Positions 49,101-57,975 of a stretch of DNA of 64,000 nt are shown piece after piece. Source of the stretch: Oleiphilus sp. (lineage in GTDB: Bacteria; Pseudomonadota; Gammaproteobacteria; Pseudomonadales; Oleiphilaceae). A program made the translations under genes and the position numbers. Below the pieces are notes generated by a model. It was not told the DNA's origin. It made no database searches and saw only the letters and a program-made list of their open reading frames with translations. Every line of letters starts with the position of its first letter. The stretch's first letter is position 1. The DNA is taken from NCBI GenBank assembly GCA_006212045.1, contig PZPK01000002.1:186001-250000 (forward strand). The letters are read 5' to 3'.

Positions 49101-49536
49101 CGCACAACGCCCCACTGTCAGAGAGTTTGCGCATCGCCTTCAAAATGCGATTAAAGGTACTCAATCCGTCGAGCACCTAATTAGCCTGGCAGCCGGGGTG
49201 ACTGAAAAAAATTGGAATGATAAATACCTTCGCACTGCATATGACGACATACAAAATCTTTGCCTCCAATTTCGTAGGGCCGAAGCATTTGCAAAGGCTA
49301 GTGAAGGCCTATTAGCTGACGAGGTAAGCATTCTAATTCCAGAAGAAAATGGCAAGTTCAAACACGCCAAAGAGATCGTCAGCTCAACCATTTTGAATGA
49401 CAAGAAAATCAAATCGTTATCCAATTCTATTTCAGCTCAGTCCAGTGCGCTGAATCGAGAGGAGAAAATTGCGTTGCTTAGCAATCTTGCTGAGCAGCTA
49501 CTGAAAGAAGAGGAAGCATTAGCAATTCATGACTAA
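46141..49536 (+). CDS. sspC: SspC, large P-loop ATPase of DNA phosphorothioation
   Basis: The 1131-aa protein has Walker A GPYGSGKST at 59-67 and Walker B GIFILVDEMGKALDY at about 168-182 within an AAA-type domain covering the first 300 residues. The remaining 800 residues include helical and winged-helix-like parts and no nuclease motif. In Ssp systems SspC supplies the ATPase that acts with SspB and SspD at the modification site. It overlaps sspD by 8 bp. Confidence 0.87.
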   Translation: MSVVSITQHYRSSTRIDNTQISEQAFIDDFVVHGSNAGILQTLAKDISHSGQRAFTITGPYGSGKSTLALFLSLLLSSDKVTAQAARQKLVDADIEADELLTYFGKRNGWNTIKHVCGVEHPLLALTRSVSSQLSVSHNTEQLEQLSDEQLLFQLEQMLNNCECESDGIFILVDEMGKALDYLSRNNQDLHIFQSIADIVQQSQKTVVLIGFLHQSFADYARNKESSAQKEWGKVQGRYKDFSFNPSVEESLVLVADSIDKPSSLAEGLSKNFGNSLKVAYKHLDVSPAGQTALEKCLPLSPEVALLLGPISKRRFSQNERSLFGFLASHERFGFREFCENQYSEEAISNLYTADMLWQYLLHNLDHTISSSADSKPWLEAKDAVDRAQYKGGELHYKITTLIALFTLFGFHYHLHARRAFLLDSFVAQGYKKAEIDKAISDLESWSVIIFRSQHEAFFVFQGSDIDVHALTDEKVSLIKDGIDWTAACKTSRRVLASRHYHQTGTMRWADIHFFSRIDKAFNTFCDSTKTAKTGAAFMHYVVVTDSSAKDAILKRLGSHTHVAIAGDVELSELKQLAIESIALNKVEEETPKIQHDNIALKELLARKDRTQASLEEEINHLLENASWQHLGIVHEARGLSALTSTLADTIYTSSPVLTNELVNRSKPSGNANSATKKLMERMLNEADTEDLGFSNDEFPPEKGIYLSIIKNNGLHQYTDEGFRFVVEELSNSERSNVKIAALMEDTLGFIKTSASREKLTIEALYNFWMAPPYGITIGICRLLCMALLKALEGKIAFYDLDSTNTFIYIPELDQELVDKIFKHPHEAAIRYYEHTEIEGHLIKTLADATVGANSSESNEVILSIAKHIAQLVHLLPSWVKKTSGNIFGNNVGSFKLATKTKVFRDSVLRASDPFDLVLKVLPETFEFDDNSQDSSKRLASEISNAIEELKSQHLELTGSFETLISRLLNSEFNENLSKRCDIVLSNAQRPTVREFAHRLQNAIKGTQSVEHLISLAAGVTEKNWNDKYLRTAYDDIQNLCLQFRRAEAFAKASEGLLADEVSILIPEENGKFKHAKEIVSSTILNDKKIKSLSNSISAQSSALNREEKIALLSNLAEQLLKEEEALAIHD

Positions 49537-50422
49537 GAAAGTTAAACACGTTTTAGGACTTTCTGGCGGCAAAGACAGCAGCGCACTTGCACTCTATGTG
49601 AAAGAGACACGGCCCGACATTGATGTTGAATACTTTTTTACCGACACGGGCTATGAGCTTCCAGAAACCAACCGCTTTATAGACCAGTTAGAAGAGCGCC
49701 TCGGTTACATCCATCGATTAAACGCTCGATCAATGAATAACATTGAGGGGCGCGGTGAGCAGGACTTTGCGAAACTCCTAAAAGAGAATGGCAATTATCT
49801 CCCGTCACAACGTGATCGGTGGTGTACGATTCAGCTTAAGCTTGTGCCTTTTGAGCGCTGGGTTGACCAGTTTATTAGAGATGGTTTTAAGATCAAAAGT
49901 TACGTTGGTATTCGTGCAGACGAACCAGAACGTACTGGGTACATGACTATTGAAAAGCCCATCGAAACAATCATGCCCTTTAGAGAAGACGGCATAGTTA
50001 AAAGCGACATTGAAAACATTCTACAGCGCAATGGATTGGAGCTTCCTGAATACTATTCTTGGAGATCTCGCTCTGGCTGTTCGTTCTGTTTCTATCAAAA
50101 GAAAATAGAGTGGCTCAAGCTCAAAGAACACCATCCCGATCTTTTTGAAGAGGCGAAACAGTTCGAAAAGGGAAAAGATAATAACGTTAAAGGCGAACGC
50201 TTTTACTGGATGGGACAAGGGCAGCCGCTAGAAATTTTAGAGCGCGACGAGGCCCAAGAGAAGATAAGAGCAAATCACGAGAAACAGGTTCAGCGCTTCG
50301 TGAAAAGAAAACGCCGTAACGCCCTTCTCGAAGGTATAGATGACCTCGATGAATTTCTGGACTTAGATGAAATATACGATGAGGTCGAGGGGGGAGGAGC
50401 TTGCATTACTTGCTACAAGTGA
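49529..50422 (+). CDS. sspD: SspD, ATP-pyrophosphatase/PAPS-reductase-like sulfur transfer protein
   Basis: The 297-aa protein has the PP-loop SGGKDS at residues 12-17 and the cysteines C99 (RWC), C184 and C187 (GCSFC) expected to hold an iron-sulfur cluster, as in DndC. It is shorter than DndC (usually over 400 aa), which supports SspD. The C-terminus adds a CITC motif (C292, C295), which could be a sulfur carrier or extra metal site. It receives sulfur from SspA, whose gene converges 12 bp away. Confidence 0.88.
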   Translation: MTKKVKHVLGLSGGKDSSALALYVKETRPDIDVEYFFTDTGYELPETNRFIDQLEERLGYIHRLNARSMNNIEGRGEQDFAKLLKENGNYLPSQRDRWCTIQLKLVPFERWVDQFIRDGFKIKSYVGIRADEPERTGYMTIEKPIETIMPFREDGIVKSDIENILQRNGLELPEYYSWRSRSGCSFCFYQKKIEWLKLKEHHPDLFEEAKQFEKGKDNNVKGERFYWMGQGQPLEILERDEAQEKIRANHEKQVQRFVKRKRRNALLEGIDDLDEFLDLDEIYDEVEGGGACITCYK

Positions 50423-50434
50423 ATGCGTCAAAAC

Positions 50435-51583
50435 CTATTCGCGCGATAACTCACCTATACGTTTTGCAAACATTTTTATGTCTTCCTCAGTGGTCGCATG
50501 GCTGTAGCTCAATCTAAACGTTTTAGACGCGAGCTCACGATCTAAACCAATAGCCGCCAAAACATGAGAGGGTTCAATCTCTCTTGAGGAACACGCCGAG
50601 CCCTGAGCTATACAAAACTCGTTTTCGGTTTCTCTCACTAAAACAACCGGGTTGAGTTTAGGCAATGTGATTGAGGTGATATGTTTAACACGCTCAACAC
50701 CACCTCCGTTGACGATGTAATCAATATCACCACCACCTAGTTCACTGCATAGAATATTTTCTAGGCGTGCTATGTTGTCGCTGTAATAGGCTGGAAAGCA
50801 CTTTATCGCCTCCCCAAATCCAGCGATTAACGAGGACGGTAGAGTACCACCTCGAAGCCCCTCCTCCTGACCAGCGCCATGGATCACGGCCATGATATTT
50901 GAGCTTCTCAAATCTCGAACATATAGAGCGCCAACCCCCTTGGGCCCACCAATTTTATGTGCTGTGATAGATACAAAATCTGCCTCAATATCTAGAACAT
51001 CAACCGGGACCTTGCAAAAACTCTGAGCAGCATCCGTGTGAAACTTAACGCCATGCTCGAAACATACATTGGATATCTCTTCGATAGGATTGATAACACC
51101 CAGCTCATTATTGACATGCATTAGAGAAACCAAAAGCGTATTAGGCCTCAGAGAAGACCTAACTTGGTCAGCAGAAATAACCCCTGTTGCCTCTGGCTTT
51201 AAATAGGTTACATGACAACCTAATGACTCAAAGTAGCTAAATATATTTAAAATACATTTATGCTCACTTTGACTCGTCACCAGGTGCACATCCGAAAATT
51301 GCTTTCCTGAGCCGAGCACACAGCCCTTAACGGCAAGGTTATTCGACTCGGTCGCACCGCTCGTAAATAGGATCTCGCTACGAAGCGCTCCCAATCTATC
51401 TGCAATTAACGAGCGCACCTCTTCTATCCGACTAAATTCCATCTCACCGAGCTTGTGCGATGACGAGGGGTTAGCGAAGCTATCGAGGCTTTCAATAAGT
51501 GTTTTTTTAACCTCAGGAAGGAGCGGATATGAAGCTGCAGAGTCAAGATAAATCATATGGTAATAGTGCATTTCAATTGACAT
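50435..51583 (-). CDS. sspA: SspA/DndA cysteine desulfurase
   Basis: This 382-aa PLP enzyme of the IscS/NifS class mobilises sulfur from cysteine for DNA phosphorothioation. The PLP lysine is K210 in SITAHKIGGPKG and the catalytic cysteine is C331 in GSACSSREIEPSHVL. The N-terminus has several possible starts (51583, 51571, 51556); the conserved part begins at MIYLDSAAS. It is convergent with sspD, so the modification genes are on two transcripts. An ordinary housekeeping IscS would not normally sit here. Confidence 0.9.
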   Translation of the reverse strand: MSIEMHYYHMIYLDSAASYPLLPEVKKTLIESLDSFANPSSSHKLGEMEFSRIEEVRSLIADRLGALRSEILFTSGATESNNLAVKGCVLGSGKQFSDVHLVTSQSEHKCILNIFSYFESLGCHVTYLKPEATGVISADQVRSSLRPNTLLVSLMHVNNELGVINPIEEISNVCFEHGVKFHTDAAQSFCKVPVDVLDIEADFVSITAHKIGGPKGVGALYVRDLRSSNIMAVIHGAGQEEGLRGGTLPSSLIAGFGEAIKCFPAYYSDNIARLENILCSELGGGDIDYIVNGGGVERVKHITSITLPKLNPVVLVRETENEFCIAQGSACSSREIEPSHVLAAIGLDRELASKTFRLSYSHATTEEDIKMFAKRIGELSRE

Positions 51584-51726
51584 TCAGACAAGCAAATACT
51601 TTCTAAATGACTAGATTTGAAAGCGTGTAATTTGTTCGAAGACATGCAATTTGAAGAGATGTTTTTGAGAACATTCTTATTTCGAGCTCCTGCATTTTTG
51701 TCATTTTTCTAGTCAGCGAAATTTAA

Positions 51727-52692
51727 TTATTTCCCATTCTCCAAACTATACAGCGCAGATGTACTTTTGTAAGGAACCTTTCCCGAAGGCACAAATTCCG
51801 ACGCAACACTCAAATGCGTATCCTGATCATCAAAAAAGATATGCGCTTTGAAGGCTTTCAAAATAGCTGATTTTTCTAACCCACCCAGGAAAAACACTTC
51901 GTCAACATAGACGCCCCAATGGCGCAGCGTATTTAGCACACGCATTTCCGCAGGACCGCCACGGGCTGTCACAATTGCTATCCGGACAGGCGAGTACTCC
52001 ACTTTGTGCGGAAGGCGTTCCTGCAGGCGAGATAACTTTTTCAATAGCACCGCATAAGGACCGTCCTCGAGCGGATTTTTTTGTTCTCGGTCTTCCTGCT
52101 CATGAAAGGCATCCAAACCTTCTGACTTGTATACGATTTCACTTTGCTCGCTAAACAATACCGCATCACCATCAAATGCTATCCGAACCTGATCCTCGGG
52201 CAGTTCCGCCATATCTTTTGGCGGTTCCTGTACCAGTGCAACCGCGCATGTTTCACCATCAATGACTCGCTGGGCATCAGAGACATTGGTCGTCAGAAAA
52301 AGATCGACATCGTAGGCATCGAGATAATCAACAACCGACTCACCTCCCGTGAATGCTGAGCGCGTTATATTTAACCCCAGAGTTCTAATGTTATGGAAAA
52401 CGCGTATGCCTGTTTCTGGGCTATTGCGGGACATAACAACCACCTCGACAAGTGGCGGTTCACCGTCTACTTGAAATTTGTTTAGTGAGAGTAGCGCCTT
52501 CACCAGATGAAAACCCGTTCCCGGATTCAAGGGCTCAGACTCTCTCTTCTGCATGTACTCTCGATATATCTCTATGGCATTGTCTGGGTCGCGGGCCCAT
52601 TGCTCACGAAATACTTTGTCGGCCTCCCCTAAATCGAAAAGCGCAGTCGCAGATATTCCAACCACTAATGTGTCGGACAAGCTCATCGGCAT
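51727..52692 (-). CDS. 5'-nucleotidase, cytosolic type I-like
   Basis: The 321-aa protein matches the 5'-nucleotidase family (relatives of eukaryotic cN-I): SLSDTLVVGISATALFDL at the start, VEVVVMSRNSPETGIRVF, VALVQEPPKDMAELPEDQVRIAFDGDAVLFS and IFFDDQDTHL, including the DGD acidic pair. It dephosphorylates nucleoside monophosphates such as AMP or dAMP. The ATG at 52692 is set by GGAAG and lies 4 bp after the DUF6998 gene. It is the last gene of the four-gene nuclease operon; nucleotide depletion is a plausible effector role, by inference. Confidence 0.85.
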   Translation of the reverse strand: MPMSLSDTLVVGISATALFDLGEADKVFREQWARDPDNAIEIYREYMQKRESEPLNPGTGFHLVKALLSLNKFQVDGEPPLVEVVVMSRNSPETGIRVFHNIRTLGLNITRSAFTGGESVVDYLDAYDVDLFLTTNVSDAQRVIDGETCAVALVQEPPKDMAELPEDQVRIAFDGDAVLFSEQSEIVYKSEGLDAFHEQEDREQKNPLEDGPYAVLLKKLSRLQERLPHKVEYSPVRIAIVTARGGPAEMRVLNTLRHWGVYVDEVFFLGGLEKSAILKAFKAHIFFDDQDTHLSVASEFVPSGKVPYKSTSALYSLENGK

Positions 52693-52696
52693 TGGC

Positions 52697-53155
52697 TTAA
52701 TCTTCCTTTTTCTTAATTCGGTGGTCGGGTCCAACCTGTGCATTCAGTACCAAAAGTTTGGTTACGGATACTTGAAACTGGCCATTGCTTGGCACTTTTC
52801 GCCCCTCAAATAGCTCCCAAATCAAATTTCCCGGGCCGTTATATATCTCAGAGTAAGTACCATCAGCATGCAACTTAATAACAATGGCAAACTGTGGCGC
52901 ACTGCGAAACGCAACAGCGCTCGCCTGCGTTGCCTTAATCTCTACTTGGCGCCCCTGCTTATCGATCGCATCAAATCCCTTATTGGATGCCGTCATAAGT
53001 TCCAGATCATAAGCTTCAGCAACAAGGCATTCACCAATACTGCCAACCATATGGCCATCGGGTGTGAAGTGCCGTCCTGGAAACAGCGTCTCTAGTTCAG
53101 CTACGGCTGCATAGATATTCTGAACTAAAGATTGAACTTTTTGATTTTGTCTCAC
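52697..53155 (-). CDS. DUF6998-like PD-(D/E)XK-fold protein
   Basis: The 152-aa product looks like DUF6998: GSIGECLVAEAYDLEL (Glu), FDAIDKQGRQVEIKATQ (Asp, then E-x-K) gives the PD-(D/E)XK layout of small restriction-type nucleases. I place the start at a GTG (53155) forming a GTGA overlap with the HNH gene's stop; a TTG 5 codons earlier is weaker. Second enzyme in the operon with a nuclease fold. Confidence 0.75.
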   Translation of the reverse strand: MRQNQKVQSLVQNIYAAVAELETLFPGRHFTPDGHMVGSIGECLVAEAYDLELMTASNKGFDAIDKQGRQVEIKATQASAVAFRSAPQFAIVIKLHADGTYSEIYNGPGNLIWELFEGRKVPSNGQFQVSVTKLLVLNAQVGPDHRIKKKED

Positions 53156-53967
53156 TCTGCCACCGCGCAAACCGACTCAAATCGTTGAGCTAAGTTATCA
53201 GCAAGCGTCGCACAAATATCACCTGAAATAATACTTCCCTGGTATTGATCGTATTCGCTGCCCGCTAATGATTCGTCAAGGTGTATTTGCCCTTCGCCAT
53301 CAATTCTTAACAAGTTAAGGTCATATAAGGTGTGGATATCTGATCGAAGTAGCAAACCGTTTGTAGCGGAATAGTTGGTTTCCTCCGCATGTGGTATCAC
53401 GTGGGCAGCTTCTAAAATAGGCATACAAGTACTGCTAGTGACACAACAACGGCTACTAAATCTTTCTATAAGCCTATCGCGAAAGGCCTTTTGCCCTCGT
53501 CGGGTTTTTATTGCCCTAAGTACGTGTTCATCGACATGGCGATCATAGCTATTGTTATCAACACTATCATCTTGGGTGGCAGATGCGTCGTCGATACTTA
53601 TCGAGGGGTCAATTATGGATACGACTTCTCGAAGTGCTCTGATACTGCCTACATCAGCCGCATATCCATACTGTGACTTCACCCCATCTTTAGGAAAGCA
53701 TCTATAACTTGTGCTTTTTATTTTTTCCCAACTAAAGGTTGCGCCTTCGATCCGATCAAGCTGCTGACGTTTTTCTATGTTCTCTGGGTGGATAACCAAT
53801 GGTCTTTTAGTCATTGGTCTACTATCTTTATTCCCGCGACGTTTTACGTACAGATATTTACCACTATTTGTCTCATGCTCATAGGCATAGGATGGCTCAT
53901 CCGTGACCGTCGAGCGGCGAATTCCTAGTCGATTTAGTTCAGCATGGATCTGCTCTGAATCTAACAT
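53152..53967 (-). CDS. HNH endonuclease
   Basis: The 271-aa protein has a C-terminal HNH motif: CCVTSS, then EAAHVIPHAE, NGLLLRSDIHTLYDLNLL, resembling the HNH_2 group of restriction-type nucleases. The N-terminal 130 residues (TYAYEHETNSGKYLYVKRRG-like) are not recognised and may bind target. It begins 13 bp after the large helicase gene and overlaps the DUF6998 gene by 4 bp. Confidence 0.85.
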   Translation of the reverse strand: MLDSEQIHAELNRLGIRRSTVTDEPSYAYEHETNSGKYLYVKRRGNKDSRPMTKRPLVIHPENIEKRQQLDRIEGATFSWEKIKSTSYRCFPKDGVKSQYGYAADVGSIRALREVVSIIDPSISIDDASATQDDSVDNNSYDRHVDEHVLRAIKTRRGQKAFRDRLIERFSSRCCVTSSTCMPILEAAHVIPHAEETNYSATNGLLLRSDIHTLYDLNLLRIDGEGQIHLDESLAGSEYDQYQGSIISGDICATLADNLAQRFESVCAVAE

Positions 53968-53980
53968 TTAACCCCCTTTT

Positions 53981-56900
53981 TCAATGACTTTTATTTAGAA
54001 GTTTGTAGAAAAGATTATACGTTTCTATATCTTCGATCTTACCTGGCGCCCCATCCAGTAATGTGGTTGAAGCAACTACAACCGCCAGCGCCTGCGCCCT
54101 TGAAATCGCCACATTAATACGATTTTTATTCAGCAAAAAATCGGCTCCTCTCGCGCTATCGGTGGCGCAACTGGCGGCCATTGATACAATAACCACAGGC
54201 GCCTCTTGCCCTTGAAACTTATCGACAGTACCAACACGCGCGTCATCTCCCAGGGACTTTCTAAGCTCGTTTACCTGATAGTTGAAAGGCGCCACGATTA
54301 AGATGTCTTCGAGCGTCAGAGCGCGCTCAACATTGTTCTTGTCTCGCCATTGACTTGAAAGCAACTCGCTAACTAGATCCTGCACGACAGCCACCTCTTC
54401 GGCGCTTGCCTGCTTGTTACCAACATGCTCAACGGGGCAGTACTGAATACCCGACTGCTGTCTGAGAAGCCGTGTCTGACTTGATTCAAATAGGATGGCC
54501 TGATTGTTACAGGCCGGATCATTCTCAAGCCGCGATTCATAGATGCCTTCGCTAACGAACGCATTCACATCTTCATGCATGCGATAAGTACGGTTGAGAA
54601 ATATCCCCATATCTCTTGGAATGGTAGGGCAGTCTTTAAGCGTATAATCCAATATCGATAACCCACTATCACCGGGATGGGTTCCTTCAACCGGTTGCGG
54701 CAACTGCATTTGATCGCCCAGACAAACAATATTCTGGGCCTGCGCACTCATCGCCACAAAGTTTGCCAGCGAAACCTGCCCTGCCTCATCAATGAAAAGG
54801 AAGTCTACGTGGGCATCTTCTCGACAGAAGCCCCACGCCGTTGCACCTACCACTGCACCTGGCGCGCAGCATTTACTGATCGCACCGTTGTTTTCGACTT
54901 GCTCTATGCGCGTATTTATAAACTGTGGATCTGCCTCCCGTTCAATCTTGATAAGCTGGTAAGTTTCTCCTTTGGCTTCCAACAACGCAGCAAGCTGTAG
55001 CATCAAATGGTTGATCGCCTTGTGGCTATTCGACGTAATACCTATGGACTTACCCTGTCGCAAGAGCTCTAGCATGATGTGCTTGGCCGTATAAGTTTTC
55101 CCCGTACCAGGAGGTCCCTGAATTGAGATGTAGCTGTTATTCAGAGTTGTTACCGTACTAACGATCTGATTGAGCTTTTCAATTCCATCCAGCTTATCAA
55201 TCTCGATTAACTCATCCCGATCAACATCTGGGGGTAAGCGCAGAAAAAATTCTCTCAGAGGCTTGGGTAGCGTGCGTTTTTCCAAGAACCCTTCACAGAT
55301 TCTACGTATGGAGGCTTCGAGAGGACTCGCCCGCACATACTCGTATGCGATAAGATCAAAATAATCAGGCAACTCCTTTGCGGATTTCAGAAGTAATGTT
55401 CCTTCGTTAGTTTCAATACCACACACTTCTGCTCTGATCTGCTCCTCTACAACAAGTTGGGCCTGAGTAAATCGTCGGTTTCGAAATTCCTGCCGGGTGT
55501 CATAGGTGAACTCAAAACAAAGATTTCGATCATTGTCTTTGAAATAGAATGGTTCTCTATCCGTCCTCACACACCCGGCGATACAATCAGGATCCTCATA
55601 GAGCTCATCCAAATTTTTGCCAAGGCGTTCGAAGTAACGCCACCACATTGGCTTGTTAGCACGTGCGTGAAACTTCACCAACCCTGCTAACTGATTCGCG
55701 ATACTCCGATGTGACTCAGATTCGGCGGAATCTTCTGCAATGGCATACAAACCGCTCTCGATACGATCCTCTTCGGTTTCTTCATGCGGTACTGCAATGC
55801 TCTCTTCATCCGCTTTCACATACTTTATGCCGTGTAGCGTTTGTTGCTCACGCAACCAAGCAACAAGTTCCTGCGTCGAGTTACAGTCATCAATGTTGTA
55901 ATCTCGAATCTGCCGCAAGGTTTTCGAGGTTTGCCAGGTAGTACCATCTGGCAGATCACTCCATTTCGCATATACAGCGACTGAATCACCGCCACTGGCA
56001 ACCTCAGTATCCCGCTTACCACGATAAAGATGTTCGACATTCTTGATGGAATATTTGGGTTCACCTAACAGAATGCCATGACGCACTACTTTGTATAGAT
56101 CCACGAACACGCCGTAGCGAAGTAGCTGATCTACTTCGTTTTCGCAGACACCGTAACGCCCCATAAGGCGTTGGCAAACAGACAGCTCATAATGGCCATA
56201 GTGGTAGATACACATGCCCGGGTTATCCAGCCACCGCTTGTACGCAAACGAAATGAAATCTATGAACGCTTTCTTTTCAGCATCATGATCGTGCGCCCAG
56301 CGCTCCCAAAACGCGAGCTTTTGCTGCTCATCAAAATAGGCACACCCCCAAAGATACTCGAGTCCACCTTCAGCCAGCGGATAACCTTCCAAGTCCCAGA
56401 AAAGATCAGAATCATTGTGCGGGGGAAGCAAAGCAAGACCTTGTCCCTCATCTGCCGCATCCATTATCACTTCAAAGCAAGTTTCCCCCGTCTCGCGACT
56501 GCGAAGCTGCATCGCAGCTTGCTTCTTAAGCTTATCGAAAATGACTGGATTCAGGTTTGGAATGGAACTCTTTTGTGTAGTTGCAAGCTCAGCAAGTGTT
56601 TTTATGCCGGCACTCTCTAATTTTGCTATTTGCCGCCGTGTGATATGAGCAACGAGCGATAAATGGTCGCGTTCAACGCGCAGGTTTTCAACAAACTCTG
56701 TCCAGTCTCCATGCGAGCTGAAAGCAAAGGGGTCGGGCATATTTGATAGATCAAATTCAGCTTGTTGGTCTAGCAACTCATTTCTCTTGGCATAGTAGAA
56801 ATCGATGAAGTTTGATACGTGAAATCTCTCAATCGTTTGATCGCCAAGAACAACAGCCATTCCTTCAGGCCGAGCACCTTGCACACCTGCCAGCAGGTCG

Positions 56901-57367
56901 GCATAGCATCCCAGTTGAATTAAAAAGTAAGGTTTGACTGACTTGGATAGCTTTGTGTCCCAAGGTTCGTAAAGATACTCACCAAATCGCGATTGGCCTG
57001 GTACTTTTACCAGAAAGTCTGCATAGCCACGAAGATTATCTTTCATGAGACAGGCTTGAAAAATGACATCCGCGCCGGTTTCCATTGCATCGAGGGTCAT
57101 GTTAAATCGCTCGTCGTCGGACAACTCCTTGTCAGGGATCTCGATGATTACTTTGGAGGCATCTTCATGAAGAGTTTGGAGAAACTGAGATTCATGTTGC
57201 AAACCAGTTTCTGCTAAATGCCTGAGAAGCGGATCTTCAGGGTCTCTGTCTGGGCAGGTCTCAGGGCTTTCCAACTTCCAACGATTCATCCACGTCGCAA
57301 AGGGTGAATCAAAATAAGTCACCAAATCTGATGGGCTAAAGATTATTTGATCGCCTTGCTTTTTCAT
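53981..57367 (-). CDS. TM0106-type RecB-like nuclease, RNase H-fold and Upf1-like helicase fusion
   Basis: This 1128-aa protein combines three parts. Residues about 100-200 form a RecB-like PD-(D/E)XK domain (GYADFLVK, then EPWDTKLSKSVKPYFLIQLGCYADLL). Residues about 325-510 form an RNase H-fold exonuclease-like domain (LFWDLEGYPL, IYHYGHYE, IRDYNIDDCNST). The C-terminal half is a superfamily 1 helicase of the Upf1/Dna2 type (QGPPGTGKTYTA near 750, FIDEAGQ near 850, KNRINVAISRAQ near 1100). The ATG at 57367 follows AAAGGAG. It heads the operon and is its likely core. Confidence 0.87.
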   Translation of the reverse strand: MKKQGDQIIFSPSDLVTYFDSPFATWMNRWKLESPETCPDRDPEDPLLRHLAETGLQHESQFLQTLHEDASKVIIEIPDKELSDDERFNMTLDAMETGADVIFQACLMKDNLRGYADFLVKVPGQSRFGEYLYEPWDTKLSKSVKPYFLIQLGCYADLLAGVQGARPEGMAVVLGDQTIERFHVSNFIDFYYAKRNELLDQQAEFDLSNMPDPFAFSSHGDWTEFVENLRVERDHLSLVAHITRRQIAKLESAGIKTLAELATTQKSSIPNLNPVIFDKLKKQAAMQLRSRETGETCFEVIMDAADEGQGLALLPPHNDSDLFWDLEGYPLAEGGLEYLWGCAYFDEQQKLAFWERWAHDHDAEKKAFIDFISFAYKRWLDNPGMCIYHYGHYELSVCQRLMGRYGVCENEVDQLLRYGVFVDLYKVVRHGILLGEPKYSIKNVEHLYRGKRDTEVASGGDSVAVYAKWSDLPDGTTWQTSKTLRQIRDYNIDDCNSTQELVAWLREQQTLHGIKYVKADEESIAVPHEETEEDRIESGLYAIAEDSAESESHRSIANQLAGLVKFHARANKPMWWRYFERLGKNLDELYEDPDCIAGCVRTDREPFYFKDNDRNLCFEFTYDTRQEFRNRRFTQAQLVVEEQIRAEVCGIETNEGTLLLKSAKELPDYFDLIAYEYVRASPLEASIRRICEGFLEKRTLPKPLREFFLRLPPDVDRDELIEIDKLDGIEKLNQIVSTVTTLNNSYISIQGPPGTGKTYTAKHIMLELLRQGKSIGITSNSHKAINHLMLQLAALLEAKGETYQLIKIEREADPQFINTRIEQVENNGAISKCCAPGAVVGATAWGFCREDAHVDFLFIDEAGQVSLANFVAMSAQAQNIVCLGDQMQLPQPVEGTHPGDSGLSILDYTLKDCPTIPRDMGIFLNRTYRMHEDVNAFVSEGIYESRLENDPACNNQAILFESSQTRLLRQQSGIQYCPVEHVGNKQASAEEVAVVQDLVSELLSSQWRDKNNVERALTLEDILIVAPFNYQVNELRKSLGDDARVGTVDKFQGQEAPVVIVSMAASCATDSARGADFLLNKNRINVAISRAQALAVVVASTTLLDGAPGKIEDIETYNLFYKLLNKSH

Positions 57368-57496
57368 CGTTGCTCCTTTGTATGCGACGCCTTCACGCCC
57401 ATCCATTTCGTGCAGAGATATGGCTATGACTAAACATCATCGCTGCCAGTAGTTTATTGAGGATACACATTGGAGCGACAATATATGTCGCTTAAG

Positions 57497-57898
57497 TTAC
57501 ATGGTTGTCGAATTTTCTATTTGGTGTTTTAGAGTTTGTGTTTCAGATACTTGAAGTTTGACCCACTTCACTTGGCCACTTTGGTGGTCGTAAGTAACAG
57601 GCGATTCGAATGCAATGACGTGGTCAAGTTCCCAGGCATAGCGCCAGTTATAGTTGGAGTTTTTATAGAGATCAGCGCCTACTCGATGCCTTGAATAATT
57701 GCGTTCCAAGCTTAGGTTGCCGTGTGGTCCGGAGCTACCCACTATGTTGGCAACTCCAACTATCTGTCCAGACCCTTTGCGAATAAGACCGATAGACTCT
57801 CGCATGCGACAAGGGGTCGTGCGCATTTCCCAATCTTTCTCACCACTCAGAATCAAGCTTATCCAAGGCTCATCAATAATTAATGCTCTATGGACCAT
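57497..57898 (-). CDS. ASCH-domain protein
   Basis: The 133-aa protein is an ASCH/PUA-like domain: RALIIDEPWISLILSGEKDWEMRT, IGLIRKGSGQIVGVANIVG and YAWELDHVIAFESPV. ASCH proteins bind RNA or modified nucleotides. AAAAGGAG precedes the ATG. It is 129 bp upstream of the helicase gene on the same strand and could be part of its system. Confidence 0.82.
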   Translation of the reverse strand: MVHRALIIDEPWISLILSGEKDWEMRTTPCRMRESIGLIRKGSGQIVGVANIVGSSGPHGNLSLERNYSRHRVGADLYKNSNYNWRYAWELDHVIAFESPVTYDHQSGQVKWVKLQVSETQTLKHQIENSTTM

Positions 57899-57975
57899 TT
57901 AGAACTCCTTTTCTGCAATTCGTTATTATCTATGGAGCAACGCAACACTGAGGCATTGCTTCTGACATCGTGTAA

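Noticed and set aside
49529-50422. Canonical Dnd (dndCDE) modification system
   Set aside because: The PP-loop protein is much shorter than DndC, no DndB or DndE is present, and DUF4007 plus the 1131-aa ATPase identify the Ssp type instead.
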